Shown here piece by piece: positions 36,619-46,911 of a stretch of 64,000 nucleotides of DNA (its first letter is position 1; the number at the start of each line of letters is the position of its first letter). Both the position numbers and the translations under genes were made by a program. This DNA is from Beroe ovata (Eukaryota > Ctenophora > Nuda > Beroida > Beroidae): the NCBI GenBank assembly GCA_946803715.1, contig CAMPET010000029.1, positions 266,373 to 330,372 of the forward strand, written 5' to 3'. Under the pieces are notes generated by a model. That model saw nothing but the letters and a program-made list of their open reading frames with translations. It was not told the DNA's origin and made no database searches.

Positions 36619-37554
36619 NNNNNNNNNNNNNNNNNNNNNNNNNNNNNNNNNNNNNNNNNNNNNNNNNNNNNNNNNNNNNNNNNNNNNNNNNNNNNNNNNN
36701 NNNNNNNNNNNNNNNNNNNNNNNNNNNNNNNNNNNNNNNNNNNNNNNNNNNNNNNNNNNNNNNNNNNNNNNNNNNNNNNNNNNNNNNNNNNNNNNNNNNN
36801 NNNNNNNNNNNNNNNNNNNNNNNNNNNNNNNNNNNNNNNNNNNNNNNNNNNNNNNNNNNNNNNNNNNNNNNNNNNNNNNNNNNNNNNNNNNNNNNNNNNN
36901 NNNNNNNNNNNNNNNNNNNNNNNNNNNNNNNNNNNNNNNNNNNNNNNNNNNNNNNNNNNNNNNNNNNNNNNNNNNNNNNNNNNNNNNNNNNNNNNNNNNN
37001 NNNNNNNNNNNNNNNNNNNNNNNNNNNNNNNNNNNNNNNNNNNNNNNNNNNNNNNNNNNNNNNNNNNNNNNNNNNNNNNNNNNNNNNNNNNNNNNNNNNN
37101 NNNNNNNNNNNNNNNNNNNNNNNNNNNNNNNNNNNNNNNNNNNNNNNNNNNNNNNNNNNNNNNNNNNNNNNNNNNNNNNNNNNNNNNNNNNNNNNNNNNN
37201 NNNNNNNNNNNNNNNNNNNNNNNNNNNNNNNNNNNNNNNNNNNNNNNNNNNNNNNNNNNNNNNNNNNNNNNNNNNNNNNNNNNNNNNNNNNNNNNNNNNN
37301 NNNNNNNNNNNNNNNNNNNNNNNNNNNNNNNNNNNNNNNNNNNNNNNNNNNNNNNNNNNNNNNNNNNNNNNNNNNNNNNNNNNNNNNNNNNNNNNNNNNN
37401 NNNNNNNNNNNNNNNNNNNNNNNNNNNNNNNNNNNNNNNNNNNNNNNNNNNNNNNNNNNNNNNNNNNNNNNNNNNNNNNNNNNNNNNNNNNNNNNNNNNN
37501 NNNNNNNNNNNNNNNNNNNNNNNNNNNNNNNNNNNNNNNNNNNNNNNNNNNNNN
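36619..37554. other. Assembly gap, 936 N
   Basis: Unknown bases. Both edges are tandem repeats of different units. Coding exons of the gene that ends at 38,491 may be hidden here. Confidence 1.
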
Positions 37555-37660
37555 CAGTGGTACTCAGTGTGCAGTGGTACTCAGTGTACAGTGGTACTCA
37601 GTGTGCAGTGGTACTCAGTGTGCAGTGGTACTCAGTGTGCAATGGTATTCAGTGTGCAGT
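37555..37660. repeat. 17-bp minisatellite at the gap edge
   Basis: Six copies of CAGTGGTACTCAGTGTG with occasional substitutions begin at the end of the N run. This unit is unrelated to the one on the left side of the gap. Confidence 0.9.
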
Positions 37661-37799
37661 GGTATTGCGTATTGAGGTGTGTTATAGTGTGTAGAGTGGT
37701 AGACCCCGACTAGGGTTGTGTAGACGGGTAGGTGTGAGGGTGTGATAGACATTAGAGAGTGAGAGAGTACGACAGCTCTAGGGGCAGCTCTATGACCAG

Positions 37800-38491
37800 T
37801 GTCCAATGACCACTCGTGTCCTCACCGAAACAACCTTGTCAGGTTATCAGCCGAACAAGAACCCCTCATACGAACAGTTGCAGAGCAGTCCTCCCAGCCC
37901 TGGTGAGTTACCACTGAATAATAATGACGCTATATTGTGACACTATAATAGTGACACTATGATAGTGACACTATATTGTGACACTATGATAGCGACACTA
38001 TATTGTGACACTATGATTATGACACTATATTGTGACACTATACCAGTGACACTATATATTGTGACAGTATATTGTGACACTATAATAGTGACACTATAAT
38101 AGTGACACTATAATAGTGGCACTATAATAGTGGCACTATATATTATGACAGTATATTGTAGTGCTGCACTTTACTATAGTAGCTGGAGCTCTGCCAATAA
38201 CTCCCCCCCATCAGGGTGACCACATCAGCACACCAGCCTGTTCTCCTGCCCACCCCTATGGAAGATGACGAGATGATAAACTCGGTCCTCTCCTCTACTC
38301 GCCGCGATGCCAGCCCCTCTGCTATCCCCTCCCGGCAGAACAGTGGTCCAAGCTCTCGGAGCGAGCCGGAACCCTCGCCTCCTCGAGACCGGACAGGCAC
38401 GATATCGGATATGGAGGAGACACTCAGTCTCGCATATCAGACTGGGGGTGGTGGGGAGACCCGGGTTAGGACTCCGAGTGTCTTTTCATAG
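37800..38491 (+). CDS. C-terminal exons of an unidentified protein (possibly the DHHC enzyme tail)
   Basis: Two exons join in phase 1: 37800-37902 (after GACCAG) and 38229-38491 (after CACATCAG), ending at TAG. The peptide is a disordered tail rich in Ser, Pro, Glu and Arg: GYQPNKNPSYEQLQSSPPSP, then acidic MEDDEMINS, then repeated S/P/R sequence, and a C-terminal RVRTPSVFS. Tyr-Glu-x-Leu and Ser-rich tails of this kind are common in ZDHHC2/15/20-type enzymes, and the nearest upstream partner on this strand is the DHHC fragment, but phase cannot be linked across the gap. An earlier acceptor (CCATCAG at 38,211) would give an immediate stop and was rejected. Confidence 0.5.
37925..38160. repeat. 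Tandem array of TAGTGACACTATA-like units in an intron
   Basis: Variants of GTGACACTATA(A/T)TA repeat many times between the two C-terminal exons, with near-palindromic units (ATAGTGACACTAT). It is a minisatellite of ~11-15 bp period. Confidence 0.85.
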
Positions 38492-39098
38492 AGGGGAGAC
38501 ACTCCTTCTAATTATGATAGGGGCTGGGGGTTCGGTTTGCACGAGTGTACTTGTTTTCAGTTGTTTTTAAAACTATTCATACTGTGATATGAAACGGTGT
38601 CATGTATTGATATCTCAAGAGATGTATAGCCATATGGGAGTTTCGTGAGTTTGTTCAGTTTAGCTTTTTTTTATTTTTGTAGTATTTGATTGAATCTGTC
38701 TGTGTAAATATTTTGAATTTGATCAAATATAGCACCACATAAATGCTGATGTCAGTTTAGTATATAAATATTCCTGGCGCCGCGCAAATTGGAGGCTAGG
38801 CAGGCATGATATAGATAAGTCTTCATTTAATGGGCGATTTTCATATTGTTTATGTTATTGTTAATGTTTGATTATTCGATAATTTCGTGTTGATAATGAT
38901 AAAATTGTTGGTGGTATTGATAGATCTTTCGAATACTGCACTGAATTGGATTACCGAATTTTATATGTTATTTGTCGCTGCGATCTTTTGCTATGGGATC
39001 TCAGATCTGAGTTAGAAATAGCTAATAGAATGATGTTTTCACTTTCGCCTTGTGCGCGCGCAATTACAAAATTCTTTGCCGGATGTTATCTGTCCAGT
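38492..39098. other. 3' flank, no gene seen
   Basis: AT-rich sequence after the C-terminal exon pair. It contains a short GC-rich patch (GGCGCCGCGC at ~38,780) and no convincing frame. Confidence 0.35.
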
Positions 39099-39141
39099 GT
39101 CCACTGTTTCTTGCGCGCGGCGCGCGCAAGAAACAGTGGAC
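39099..39141. repeat. Perfect 20-bp palindrome with CG-rich centre
   Basis: GTCCACTGTTTCTTGCGCGC (39,099-39,118) is exactly mirrored at 39,122-39,141 around a 3-base centre. The arms would form a stable 20-bp hairpin with a GCGCGC apex. Confidence 0.95.
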
Positions 39142-39230
39142 AGTATGGTATATTTATCCTTGTTCTTAAGTAAAGCTGTAGCAATAGCATGCCTTTCGAG
39201 AATCAAGTTGATTAGATAATTCTTGGCTGT

Positions 39231-39528
39231 CGATGGTAGCCCCTGTCGAGAATTTCATTGCGCGCGCGCGCGCCGCAAATTATTCTGGCGCTTGCCGCTT
39301 CGCGGCTCGCGTCAGCTGGGCCTAACATCGCCAGGCAAGATAATTCAAATGGAATATTGTATCGCAACCATAGCAATGCTACTAATTTGCAATAGCAAAC
39401 ATGAATTTGTCTGGCGATGCTAGACCGCTGATGCAAGCCGCTGATGCGTCAGCATAAACTTATTCTGTCTGAGAATAAGTTTATGCGCCGCGCGCGCAAA
39501 ACGAAATTCTCGACAGGGTCTATCATCG
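39231..39528. mobile_element. ~300-bp MITE with CG-rich terminal inverted repeats
   Basis: The left end CGATGGTAGCCCCTGTCGAG continues AATTTCATTGCGCGCGCG. The right end, read in reverse complement, is CGATGATAGACCCTGTCGAG continuing AATTTCGTTTTGCGCGCG. The ends are thus about 35-base terminal inverted repeats. Inside is a perfect 15-bp inverted repeat, GCATAAACTTATTCT, at 39,452-39,466 and 39,472-39,486. No transposase frame is present. A partial, reverse-oriented relative lies at about 50,838-50,932. Superfamily not assigned because target-site duplications are unclear. Confidence 0.8.
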
Positions 39529-40793
39529 ATCGACAAACATGAATAAAAATTTGCTAAGATTGCCTAATTATTTAGAAAATCATAAATGCTGATATGATAA
39601 TGGGTTGTCTAGGCTCAATATTCAATATTATCTGTAGACTTAATAGCTCCTGGAACAGGTTAGGGTTAGGGTTAGGGCCAGGTTACATTTTGAATCCTCT
39701 GATACTGTCAAATCTTTTAAAACCTAGACTTGAGCCATATTCAAGAAGCAGTCAATTTCAAGTGACTTGATAGATAATATTGAAATGCATCTAATTTGAT
39801 CAATAGTGAAATAGAGGGCAGCCCTAGCTTCTTGTTCAATAAACCTATTGTAGCAAGAAAAAAGGGTATTAACATTTATACCCACTAATAATAGTTGGTT
39901 GTGAGGATGTTACTTTATTTTTTCAGAATTCTATCTACATTATTGCAGTAATGATTATAATGAACTGATATCTGTTAAGTTGTTCTTGTTATCTAGCATA
40001 TCCATCAGTAATGGAACTGAATTGTTAGACTCTCTGCTTTGTGGCAGCGCCCTGTGTGGGTGCATAATTCAATGAAAAAAGTTAGGAAGATTGAATTTTC
40101 AGAATAAAGTTGCCTGAAGGCAAAATTTTATTGTTGATTTATTCATTTAATGATGTTATTAGATTAAAATCTTTGAGATTACTCAATGATGTCATGATGA
40201 GCACAGGTGAATGAAACTCAAGAGATATGACACATTGATCATAAATAGAACCTTACACAACCCACTAATCAAGTGACAGTTACAAAATCAAAACTTGTTT
40301 AAGCTAAAACTTTATCTCCAGGACCTACATGAGAATGCACACCATCCTGCAACAGGCAAAATTCAAATAAAATTGGATTTCACAAAAATCATTCTCCAAG
40401 GGCAAAAACTTTGAGATGGACAAACTAAAATGGACAAATTACAAAGAATATATTATAGACATTACTGAATGGACATTATTGCTGTTATTGGATTCTTTAG
40501 CATTGGAACTTTGTTTCTAGAAACTCAGTAGTAGGTATGGAAGTGAACTGAAGACCTTTTGTTTTCTTGTGATTACCTTCTATGGGTATCTACACAATTT
40601 GATGAATCAAATTGATGATAAGGTAAATGTCATAGGTAATAGAGTTGTCTATAGAGCTATTGGTTTTCACAAAGTCTTAATTAAAGTTCATGAAAGGCTG
40701 ATATGAATCATTGTTTCATTTCTTTTTTAATGGATAGAAATAGTATGAGCCTTGTTCTTGCTTATATTAACTAATCCCTTGTTAGAAAGTCCA
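39529..40793. other. Intergenic region with a telomere-like repeat
   Basis: About 1.2 kb, AT-rich. Three consecutive GGTTAG/TTAGGG units lie at about 39,658-39,678, an interstitial telomere-type repeat. No gene is seen. An acceptor-like CCCTTGTTAG ends at 40,785, eight bases before the BET1 start. Confidence 0.5.
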
Positions 40794-41147
40794 ATGTCAA
40801 TGAGGAGGACCAATGGAAGTCATTATGACATGAATGACATAAGGAATTCAGAGATTATCGAGCAGGAAAATGACCAACTACTTGACAACCTACAGGGCAA
40901 AGTTGCTGCCTTGAAATCACTGACAATAGATATTGGAAATGAGGTGAAAGATCAGAACAGGTATCTAAATGGGATGGACAATGACTTCGACTTTGGTGAA
41001 GGGTTGTTAGGAAGTACAATGAAAAGATTGCAGGTTATGGCCGCTAAGAGTAATAAGAGGTTTACTCTTTATCTTATTCTATTTTCTTTTGGTGTATTTT
41101 TGCTTATATACTACATTGTCAAATGGAGGTCTTGGTTTGGTAACTAG
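40794..41147 (+). CDS. BET1: BET1 Golgi vesicular membrane SNARE
   Basis: One frame of 117 codons. BET1 is a Qc-SNARE that pairs with syntaxin 5, membrin and SEC22/YKT6 for ER-to-Golgi and intra-Golgi fusion. The SNARE motif spans about residues 23-88 (ENDQLLDNLQGKVAALKSL, TIDIGNEVKDQNRYL, GLLGSTMKRLQVM). A C-terminal anchor helix (LYLILFSFGVFLLIYYIV) and short WRSW tail follow. Length matches the usual 118. The frame is open further upstream to an ATG at 40,752, but that part lacks similarity and crosses an acceptor-like TTGTTAG at 40,785, so the start is placed at 40,794. PPIH follows on the same strand after 211 bases. Confidence 0.95.
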   Translation: MSMRRTNGSHYDMNDIRNSEIIEQENDQLLDNLQGKVAALKSLTIDIGNEVKDQNRYLNGMDNDFDFGEGLLGSTMKRLQVMAAKSNKRFTLYLILFSFGVFLLIYYIVKWRSWFGN

Positions 41148-41358
41148 TTTCAGATGAATTGGAATTTTGGTACTTGGTCCATTCAATTGTTGATGGATTG
41201 AGCCCAAATCACCATAAAACATTTTTGTGTAGTTCTCAACTTGAAATATGTGACGAAAAATGAAATTTAGTGTGATCGAATATTTAAAGTTATTTCAAAT
41301 CTGCTTAAGCCCTATTTCTCAGGTAAATGCTTTCTTGATACAATTTGAGAGGTCAATC

Positions 41359-41874
41359 ATGTCAGATAATCCTGTAGTTTTCTTTGATATCAGTATTGGT
41401 GGCCATGCAGCAGGCAGAATCAAAATAGAACTGTTCAAAAACATTGTTCCATTGACAGCTGAGAATTTCAGACAACTTTGTACAGGGGAGTTTAGGAGAG
41501 ATGGAGTTCCAACAGGATTTAAAGGGTGTCAGTTTCATAGGGTAATAAAAGACTTCATGGTGCAAGGTGGCGATTTTCTTCACAATGATGGCACTGGAAG
41601 TTTGAGTATTTATGGGAAGCACTTTGATGATGAAAATTTTAATATCAAGCATGATAGCCCAGGGATTCTCTCAATGGCTAACAGTGGCAAAAACACCAAT
41701 GGTTGTCAATTTTTCATCACATGCCAGCCTGCTGATTTCTTGAACAATAAGCATGTTGCTTTTGGTAAAGTTGTTGACGGCATGCTGGTGTTAAGAAAGG
41801 TTGAGAATATACCAACAACAGCTACTAACAAGCCTAAGTTCCCTGTACTTATTGAACAGTGCGGTGAAATGTGA
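41359..41874 (+). CDS. PPIH: Peptidyl-prolyl cis-trans isomerase H (cyclophilin H)
   Basis: One frame of 171 codons. PPIH is the cyclophilin bound to PRPF4/PRPF3 in the U4/U6.U5 tri-snRNP and helps spliceosome assembly. The family-specific opening [12 protein letters not shown] is present, then the active-site block [15 protein letters not shown], the [15 protein letters not shown] element, HVAFGKV, and the ending LIEQCGEM that marks PPIH. The residue often Trp at the cyclosporin pocket in PPIA is not expected here, since the family has ...[16 protein letters not shown]. The start was chosen at 41,359; upstream codons are non-homologous and follow an acceptor-like TATTTCTCAG. The coding region is intronless. 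It sits between BET1 (211 bases upstream) and TRAPPC11 (439 bases downstream). Confidence 0.97.
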   Translation: MSDNPVVFFDISIGGHAAGRIKIELFKNIVPLTAENFRQLCTGEFRRDGVPTGFKGCQFHRVIKDFMVQGGDFLHNDGTGSLSIYGKHFDDENFNIKHDSPGILSMANSGKNTNGCQFFITCQPADFLNNKHVAFGKVVDGMLVLRKVENIPTTATNKPKFPVLIEQCGEM

Positions 41875-42313
41875 ATGATGGCACGATGAATCTTGACAAG
41901 TTGGCTGCAACCCTCTTTTTATCATGATATCCAAATTCAGAAACTCAGTGCTTTGGGTTATCACTATTTCTCAGATGATGAATGATGTTTGAGAAAGGAA
42001 CCAGCGTTGCCCATCTATTCCATATTCCTTCTGGAGATATCTGGAAATAATTAGAAGGAAATGCCTGAAATCCATCATCACAGATATATTTCATTTTTAT
42101 TTTAGCATTACCTAATTATCTTGAAAATATTTGATATTTGCTTGATGTTTGCTCTTCATTGTCACTGTTATCAGCTACAAAATTGGTGTTTCAGTGTAGT
42201 CTGAAGAAGATAGTACTCCAGACTGCCTGTTTTTGTAACTTTGTAGTCACTTTCAGCATTTGATCCTCTTGCATTCCGCCACTAATGGCTTATCAATTCA
42301 GCAGGAGAATGAC

Positions 42314-45300
42314 ATGAAAGTGGACATTGGTCTCCCAGAAGAGCTACAAACTCCTGTCTATCCCAATGTTGGACTTGCTGGCCTAGACCTTAAGAACCCT
42401 CTACATTCCTCAATATGGGACGCCTTCTCGTCAAGTATGCACTCAGACAATGGTCCTGGCCGGTACATGTTAGTGAAGGATTACAACGTTTTCCCAAAGC
42501 GGAGTGAGGAGACGAACAAATCAGCTCCTGGGGGCATTCTGCAGCGGGGATGGTTCAACAAGCACTTGAACCTTGTGCCAGCTGCCGTGGTCTTGTTCTA
42601 TGAGCTCGATTGGACAGATTCGCGGTGGGCAGAGAAGCAACTTGACTGCGGGCTCCAGCTCAACTACCTTCGATCTGGTTTGGGAAACAGAGCTACTAAA
42701 CTAGCTGTTGTACTGATACAGAAAAACTCATTGCCAGTGGCAGACGACAGTCTTGCTGTTGAGCGAGCCACCAGTCTGTCAAGTGCTTGTGAGTTAGCCA
42801 GTAACTCGCTGTTTGTGTTACCTGTCCTACACGCGGACCATCTTGTCGGATATGTGATGAGGCTACAAAATGCCTTCACGGACCAAGCAGTGCTCTACTA
42901 CCTAAACGAGACAAAACGGATCAAGAACAACAAGGACACATTGAACCGACCTAACTATCAGTTGATTCAAGCTCGTCATCTAATAAAAGTCAGCTTCTTT
43001 CATGAAATAAGGAAAGACGTTTCAACTGCACTGAAGCACTACAATATGACCTACACTCAAATTCTGGACACCAAAGGGGTAAACAGACATGAAATCAAGA
43101 TACTGTGCGGTTTCATCAACTTCAAGATCTGCCAGCTGAGTTTTAGGACTGGAGCTCCACTTGATGCCATCGCTCAATTTGACAGACACGTGAAGCATTT
43201 TAAAGAGTTCACAGAACCTTCAGGACTTGAGTTTCAGCACAAGCAGTGGTTGAGTCACCAATTCCAGTTTTTTGGTGATCTGTTTAACGATGCTATGTCT
43301 GCAGGGTTGACCGCGTTACAGACAAAACACCCAGGATTCTACTATCTGCAGGCTGCTCATTACATTATGGAGAGGAGAAAGCTGACAAGTTCATTCTCTG
43401 ATCAAGTGAGGGAACTGGTTAGTGGTGGGAAGGAAGCTTTTCCGCTCCCTCCAACCAAATACTACGGTCAGTTCCCTTGGGAGGGCGATCATGACACAGG
43501 AAGTATGACCAATGGAAACATCGCTCCTGATGACTGCATATATTCCATGCAAGTTGCCGAGTTAGACGTCGACTATTCTCGGATAATTATTCCTCTGCTC
43601 AACAAAGCTGTCGGACAGTTCAAACAGTATAAACCGACACGGATGAAACGGTACCTGATGTTGGAAATGGGAAATGAGTATTTCTTGGCTGGGGATTATG
43701 AAAAGGCATTCTCCATTGCGATGTGTGTTCTGGGAGAGTATCGGCGGGAGAAGTGGTGGTGTCTGCTGACTGCTGTCCTTGATCTTTGTTTGAATTGTTC
43801 CTTCTTGGTTGCTAACGTGCAGGATTACCTCTCTGTGTGTTGTGAGCTGATAGGTAGGAATATGTTAACGGAAGAAGTTGCTAAAACAACCCTCCAGAGC
43901 AACGTATTCCTCATTTCTGAGGGTAAAGTCCCGGTTATGCTTGTGGGGGATGATGTAACAGGGCAGACCTGGTTGAAGAGGCTGTCCAACGGCCAGGATT
44001 ACACAGTTGAAATGACCAAACTCTCGTCATTCCTGACATGCACAGCATCCTTTGTGACCAGTGCTTTCCAAGTGGATGAGAAGATCACGTTCCAATTGAA
44101 ACTCGTCAGTACAGCGGTTCTTCCTTTCAAGTTCAACAAGATAGAAGTGTGTTTCGAGAACAGGAGGTACGATTCCCTTGCTATACATGACGGTGATGTG
44201 GAACTACCACCTTCTAAAATCCACATTCAGAGTTTCAGTATGGACCCATACAGCGAGGATGCTGGTTCTCTTCTCAAAATTGGCTCAGTAAAACTGTACA
44301 TAACCGGTCTGAACACCATAATCCTGCAGTTTGGTGACATTTACCCTGTGGCCGCGTGCAAGATCGTGCCTCGCGAGGCACGCGCGAGACCGACCCTGGC
44401 TCTTCTGTCCCCAGTTCTCGTTGGAGAGTATCAGAGAGTGGCGGTCAACCTGCTAAACAGTGAGGAGACCCGCATTTCAAATGTTATGTTCGGTGTTATG
44501 GTGAAATCTCCGAATAGGGAAGCAGAAATTTCAAAACCAAATGAATCGAGTTTCACCACACGATTAGAGTTTCGATTGGACTGTCTTGATCCACAGTCAA
44601 CATCAGATAGCTCCTTCATAATCCGGTGCAATAGCGAGATGAAATTCGAACTATCGTACATACTCTCCTACTCCATTGCCCTGGCTAGCAAGTCTCTCCT
44701 GTGTGAACTCCGGCAAGATTTAGCACTGAGCAGTGTCCAGCCGTTTGTGACCAAGACCTCACTGCTGTCATCGCGTTGTGACCCAATCGAAACTCTTCTC
44801 ACCTGCGACAGATGTCTTATCCACACAGAACTAACTGCTGCGCACGAGACATCCGTGCAGATAATGGGTCTCAACTATGACATAAACGAGGAATTCATAT
44901 ATGACGAGGCAATCAGGGACGAGACGTTCTTGTTGAGTAAGAATAGCATTGTAACTGATTGCATCGCGATCCAACCTAAGAGATCAAGCGCCGATACCAA
45001 TATCGGTAGCGTGACAGTGGTATGGAAACGTCATGAGGCTGTGCAAAGTGACACACACACTGTCACTGCATTACCAACCGTAACAGTGAACTCAATTCCC
45101 GTGTACTTGACCAATGTGCTGCCCTCATTCGGGTCCCTATTCAGTCCATTTTGCGTGCAGCTTTGCATTGTAAACGTGAGTAATTATGTCCAGGAAATCG
45201 ATATTGTAGCAGATCCTGGAGAACAGTTCATGTTTGCCGGACACAAGCACTTGAAGTGTAAAATTCTCCCCAACGATAAGGAATATTTGCAGTACAGGCT

Positions 45301-45442
45301 TGTACCACTGAAATCAGGCCTAATTCCAATGCCGCAGCCCGTCGTCAAGCTTCTTAGACATCCGGATATCAACTCTGCACTGCTGACGAACAAATTAACA
45401 AAATCCATTTATGTGAAACCGAATCTATTTGTTACATCATAG
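42314..45442 (+). CDS. TRAPPC11: TRAPP complex subunit 11 (foie gras)
   Basis: One frame of 1,042 codons, a little shorter than vertebrate TRAPPC11 (~1,130). The protein is part of the TRAPP III tethering complex, acting in ER-Golgi traffic and autophagy. The N-terminus (GLAGLD, IWDAFSS), GILQRGWFNKHLNLVPA and VVLFYELDWTDSRW are diagnostic. The foie gras domain covers roughly residues 230-500 (INFKICQLSF, PLDAIAQFDRH, GLTALQTKHPGFYYLQAAHY). The C-terminal half is beta-rich (gryzun-like) and ends with LPNDKEYLQYRLVPL and SIYVKPNLF. The complete lack of introns in a gene that is heavily split in most animals is notable. An acceptor-like TATCAATTCAG precedes the start; in-frame codons back to 42,260 are unlikely to be coding. 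Confidence 0.96.
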   Translation: MKVDIGLPEELQTPVYPNVGLAGLDLKNPLHSSIWDAFSSSMHSDNGPGRYMLVKDYNVFPKRSEETNKSAPGGILQRGWFNKHLNLVPAAVVLFYELDWTDSRWAEKQLDCGLQLNYLRSGLGNRATKLAVVLIQKNSLPVADDSLAVERATSLSSACELASNSLFVLPVLHADHLVGYVMRLQNAFTDQAVLYYLNETKRIKNNKDTLNRPNYQLIQARHLIKVSFFHEIRKDVSTALKHYNMTYTQILDTKGVNRHEIKILCGFINFKICQLSFRTGAPLDAIAQFDRHVKHFKEFTEPSGLEFQHKQWLSHQFQFFGDLFNDAMSAGLTALQTKHPGFYYLQAAHYIMERRKLTSSFSDQVRELVSGGKEAFPLPPTKYYGQFPWEGDHDTGSMTNGNIAPDDCIYSMQVAELDVDYSRIIIPLLNKAVGQFKQYKPTRMKRYLMLEMGNEYFLAGDYEKAFSIAMCVLGEYRREKWWCLLTAVLDLCLNCSFLVANVQDYLSVCCELIGRNMLTEEVAKTTLQSNVFLISEGKVPVMLVGDDVTGQTWLKRLSNGQDYTVEMTKLSSFLTCTASFVTSAFQVDEKITFQLKLVSTAVLPFKFNKIEVCFENRRYDSLAIHDGDVELPPSKIHIQSFSMDPYSEDAGSLLKIGSVKLYITGLNTIILQFGDIYPVAACKIVPREARARPTLALLSPVLVGEYQRVAVNLLNSEETRISNVMFGVMVKSPNREAEISKPNESSFTTRLEFRLDCLDPQSTSDSSFIIRCNSEMKFELSYILSYSIALASKSLLCELRQDLALSSVQPFVTKTSLLSSRCDPIETLLTCDRCLIHTELTAAHETSVQIMGLNYDINEEFIYDEAIRDETFLLSKNSIVTDCIAIQPKRSSADTNIGSVTVVWKRHEAVQSDTHTVTALPTVTVNSIPVYLTNVLPSFGSLFSPFCVQLCIVNVSNYVQEIDIVADPGEQFMFAGHKHLKCKILPNDKEYLQYRLVPLKSGLIPMPQPVVKLLRHPDINSALLTNKLTKSIYVKPNLFVTS

Positions 45443-46413
45443 TATGGAGCGAATTCAGTGTAGATTCAATTTACCAGAGTCATCGTCACTATGTTTTGAT
45501 GGTATTACTGCTCGAGACTTGCAAATTTATTTTCTCTTTGTTTGTACTTTAGTTCAATTAGTCTATGAACAGTGATAACTGTTGCTTTTGATTTGAGAGG
45601 TTTTAAACTAAGCAAAAGAAATGATTGATGGTAATCCAGCTTTTGATTTTGAGTATTCGAACATTGAACAATTCAGAAAAGTTTCCAATTCCATCTTTTC
45701 GTGACGAATTTGAATTGTTATTTATGTGAATTCTGATTTTGGTATGATAATTTGTGCACCTTTATACCTGTCTTTCACTGATCTCATTCTCAATCGACTG
45801 TAGTTTCTGGCTCCAATAATAATTATTGACGCTTTCTTGCAGAATAATGTGATGACGACAACTAAATCGTGTCTCTATTGCTAGTTTTTTGTCTTTTTAT
45901 CTGATACAAGGATCTCAAAACATACTTCGTTTGCACGCACGTTCGTACTCTGGCTGTATGTCTTGTGCCGCGCGCATACTCTCGCATTCAGTTCTTGCGG
46001 ATGTACTTTAGTTTTTGTTGTTTTTGCGTTGCTGTTGTTCATTCTTTTATTCAAATCGAGACACACATGCAGATGTCTTTGCTTAGAAGGCAACTTTCAA
46101 GCACATTTACTTAAAACATGGATCTTGATTGTATGACTTCTTTAATCTGAATTATCTACCTCGAATTCGCTCCATGTTGATAACTACCATGTATCCATGT
46201 ATAGTGATTATTTTCATTAGTGAATGTTAATTATATCAATATTTTAGTATCTAGTGAGTAATAGATGTATTGAAGTATTATCTATCCAATGCGTGTTGTT
46301 TTAACTTCTCCCCTCGCTTTAGGGCACTGTCAAGTAAATAAGGCTGATAAAAGATTGTATTTTCTGCATATATTCATGAACAGAGAGCTTTGTTCGGTGA
46401 GGCAGTAAGTACA
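45443..46413. other. Intergenic region, no gene seen
   Basis: About 1 kb of AT-rich sequence after TRAPPC11. The minus-strand frame at 45,881-46,093 is short and without a domain. Confidence 0.4.
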
Positions 46414-46460
46414 CAGGTTAACAGGACATGTTTCGCCTTATAGGCTCATCAGCTGTCTCA
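46414..46460 (-). ncRNA. Hammerhead ribozyme, type I
   Basis: On the minus strand CTGATGA (46,452-46,446) is followed by stem II GCCT-ATA-AGGC, then GAAA (46,434-46,431), then CATGTC with the predicted cleavage after the C (between 46,425 and 46,424). Stem I can form between ACAG just before CTGATGA and CTGT just after the cleavage site. Stem III is minimal (A-C/G-T closing a 2-base loop), as seen in retroelement-associated hammerheads. All universally required core bases are present. Such ribozymes in animals are mostly carried by Penelope-like elements and retrozymes. The conserved neighbour AATCAAATTTGAG is shared with the element at 34.8 kb. Activity is untested. Confidence 0.7.
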
Positions 46461-46719
46461 AATTTGATTGTAATAAGTAGTGTTGAGAAGTTTAAAACTT
46501 CTTTTCCGCATACAATGAAATAGGATAAACACCTATTATCAGACGCACTGAATGGTCCTCGTATTGTTTTTCAAAAATTGTATATGTGTCTCATATTGGA
46601 TAGTTCTTGCAAAATATGCAATCTGACTGATATTGTGTGCAGACATTAGTTCCATTGTTACCATTACACAGGGTTAGGTCTTTTGGAATTTTCCCACTGT
46701 GGGTCAGGTGACGCAGCTG

Positions 46720-46911
46720 CACCAACATGCAATGCATGTTGGTGAGACACGTTGGGTCACGTGACACACTTCTCAATTCACACGGCCACACATTAATCAC
46801 ACGGGTATAGTGGTGTCAAACATTGTCTTACACAGACTGGCCCTGTTACTCGACCCCATGGGACCTACCCGCTGACACCACTGCATGCAAATCGGGACAT
46901 TGTATAAAAAT
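46720..46911 (+). promoter_or_regulatory. Promoter of the F-box gene: palindrome, CACGTG, octamer, TATA
   Basis: A perfect 25-base inverted repeat CACCAACATGCA-A-TGCATGTTGGTG lies at 46,720-46,744. GTCACGTGAC is at 46,756-46,765. The octamer ATGCAAAT is at 46,885-46,892 and TATAAAAAT at 46,903-46,911, 67 bases before the ATG. Octamer plus TATA is a layout known from histone and POU-regulated promoters; the E-box palindrome is identical to those upstream of the gene at 17,240. Confidence 0.6.

Noticed and set aside
37555..38160. CRISPR-like array in the tandem repeats near the gap
   Set aside because: Units are contiguous with no spacers, and the genome is eukaryotic. These are minisatellites.
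39658..39678. Telomere-like TTAGGG repeat as a chromosome end or fusion
   Set aside because: Only about three units occur, with unique sequence on both sides. This is within what is expected for chance or small interstitial repeats.
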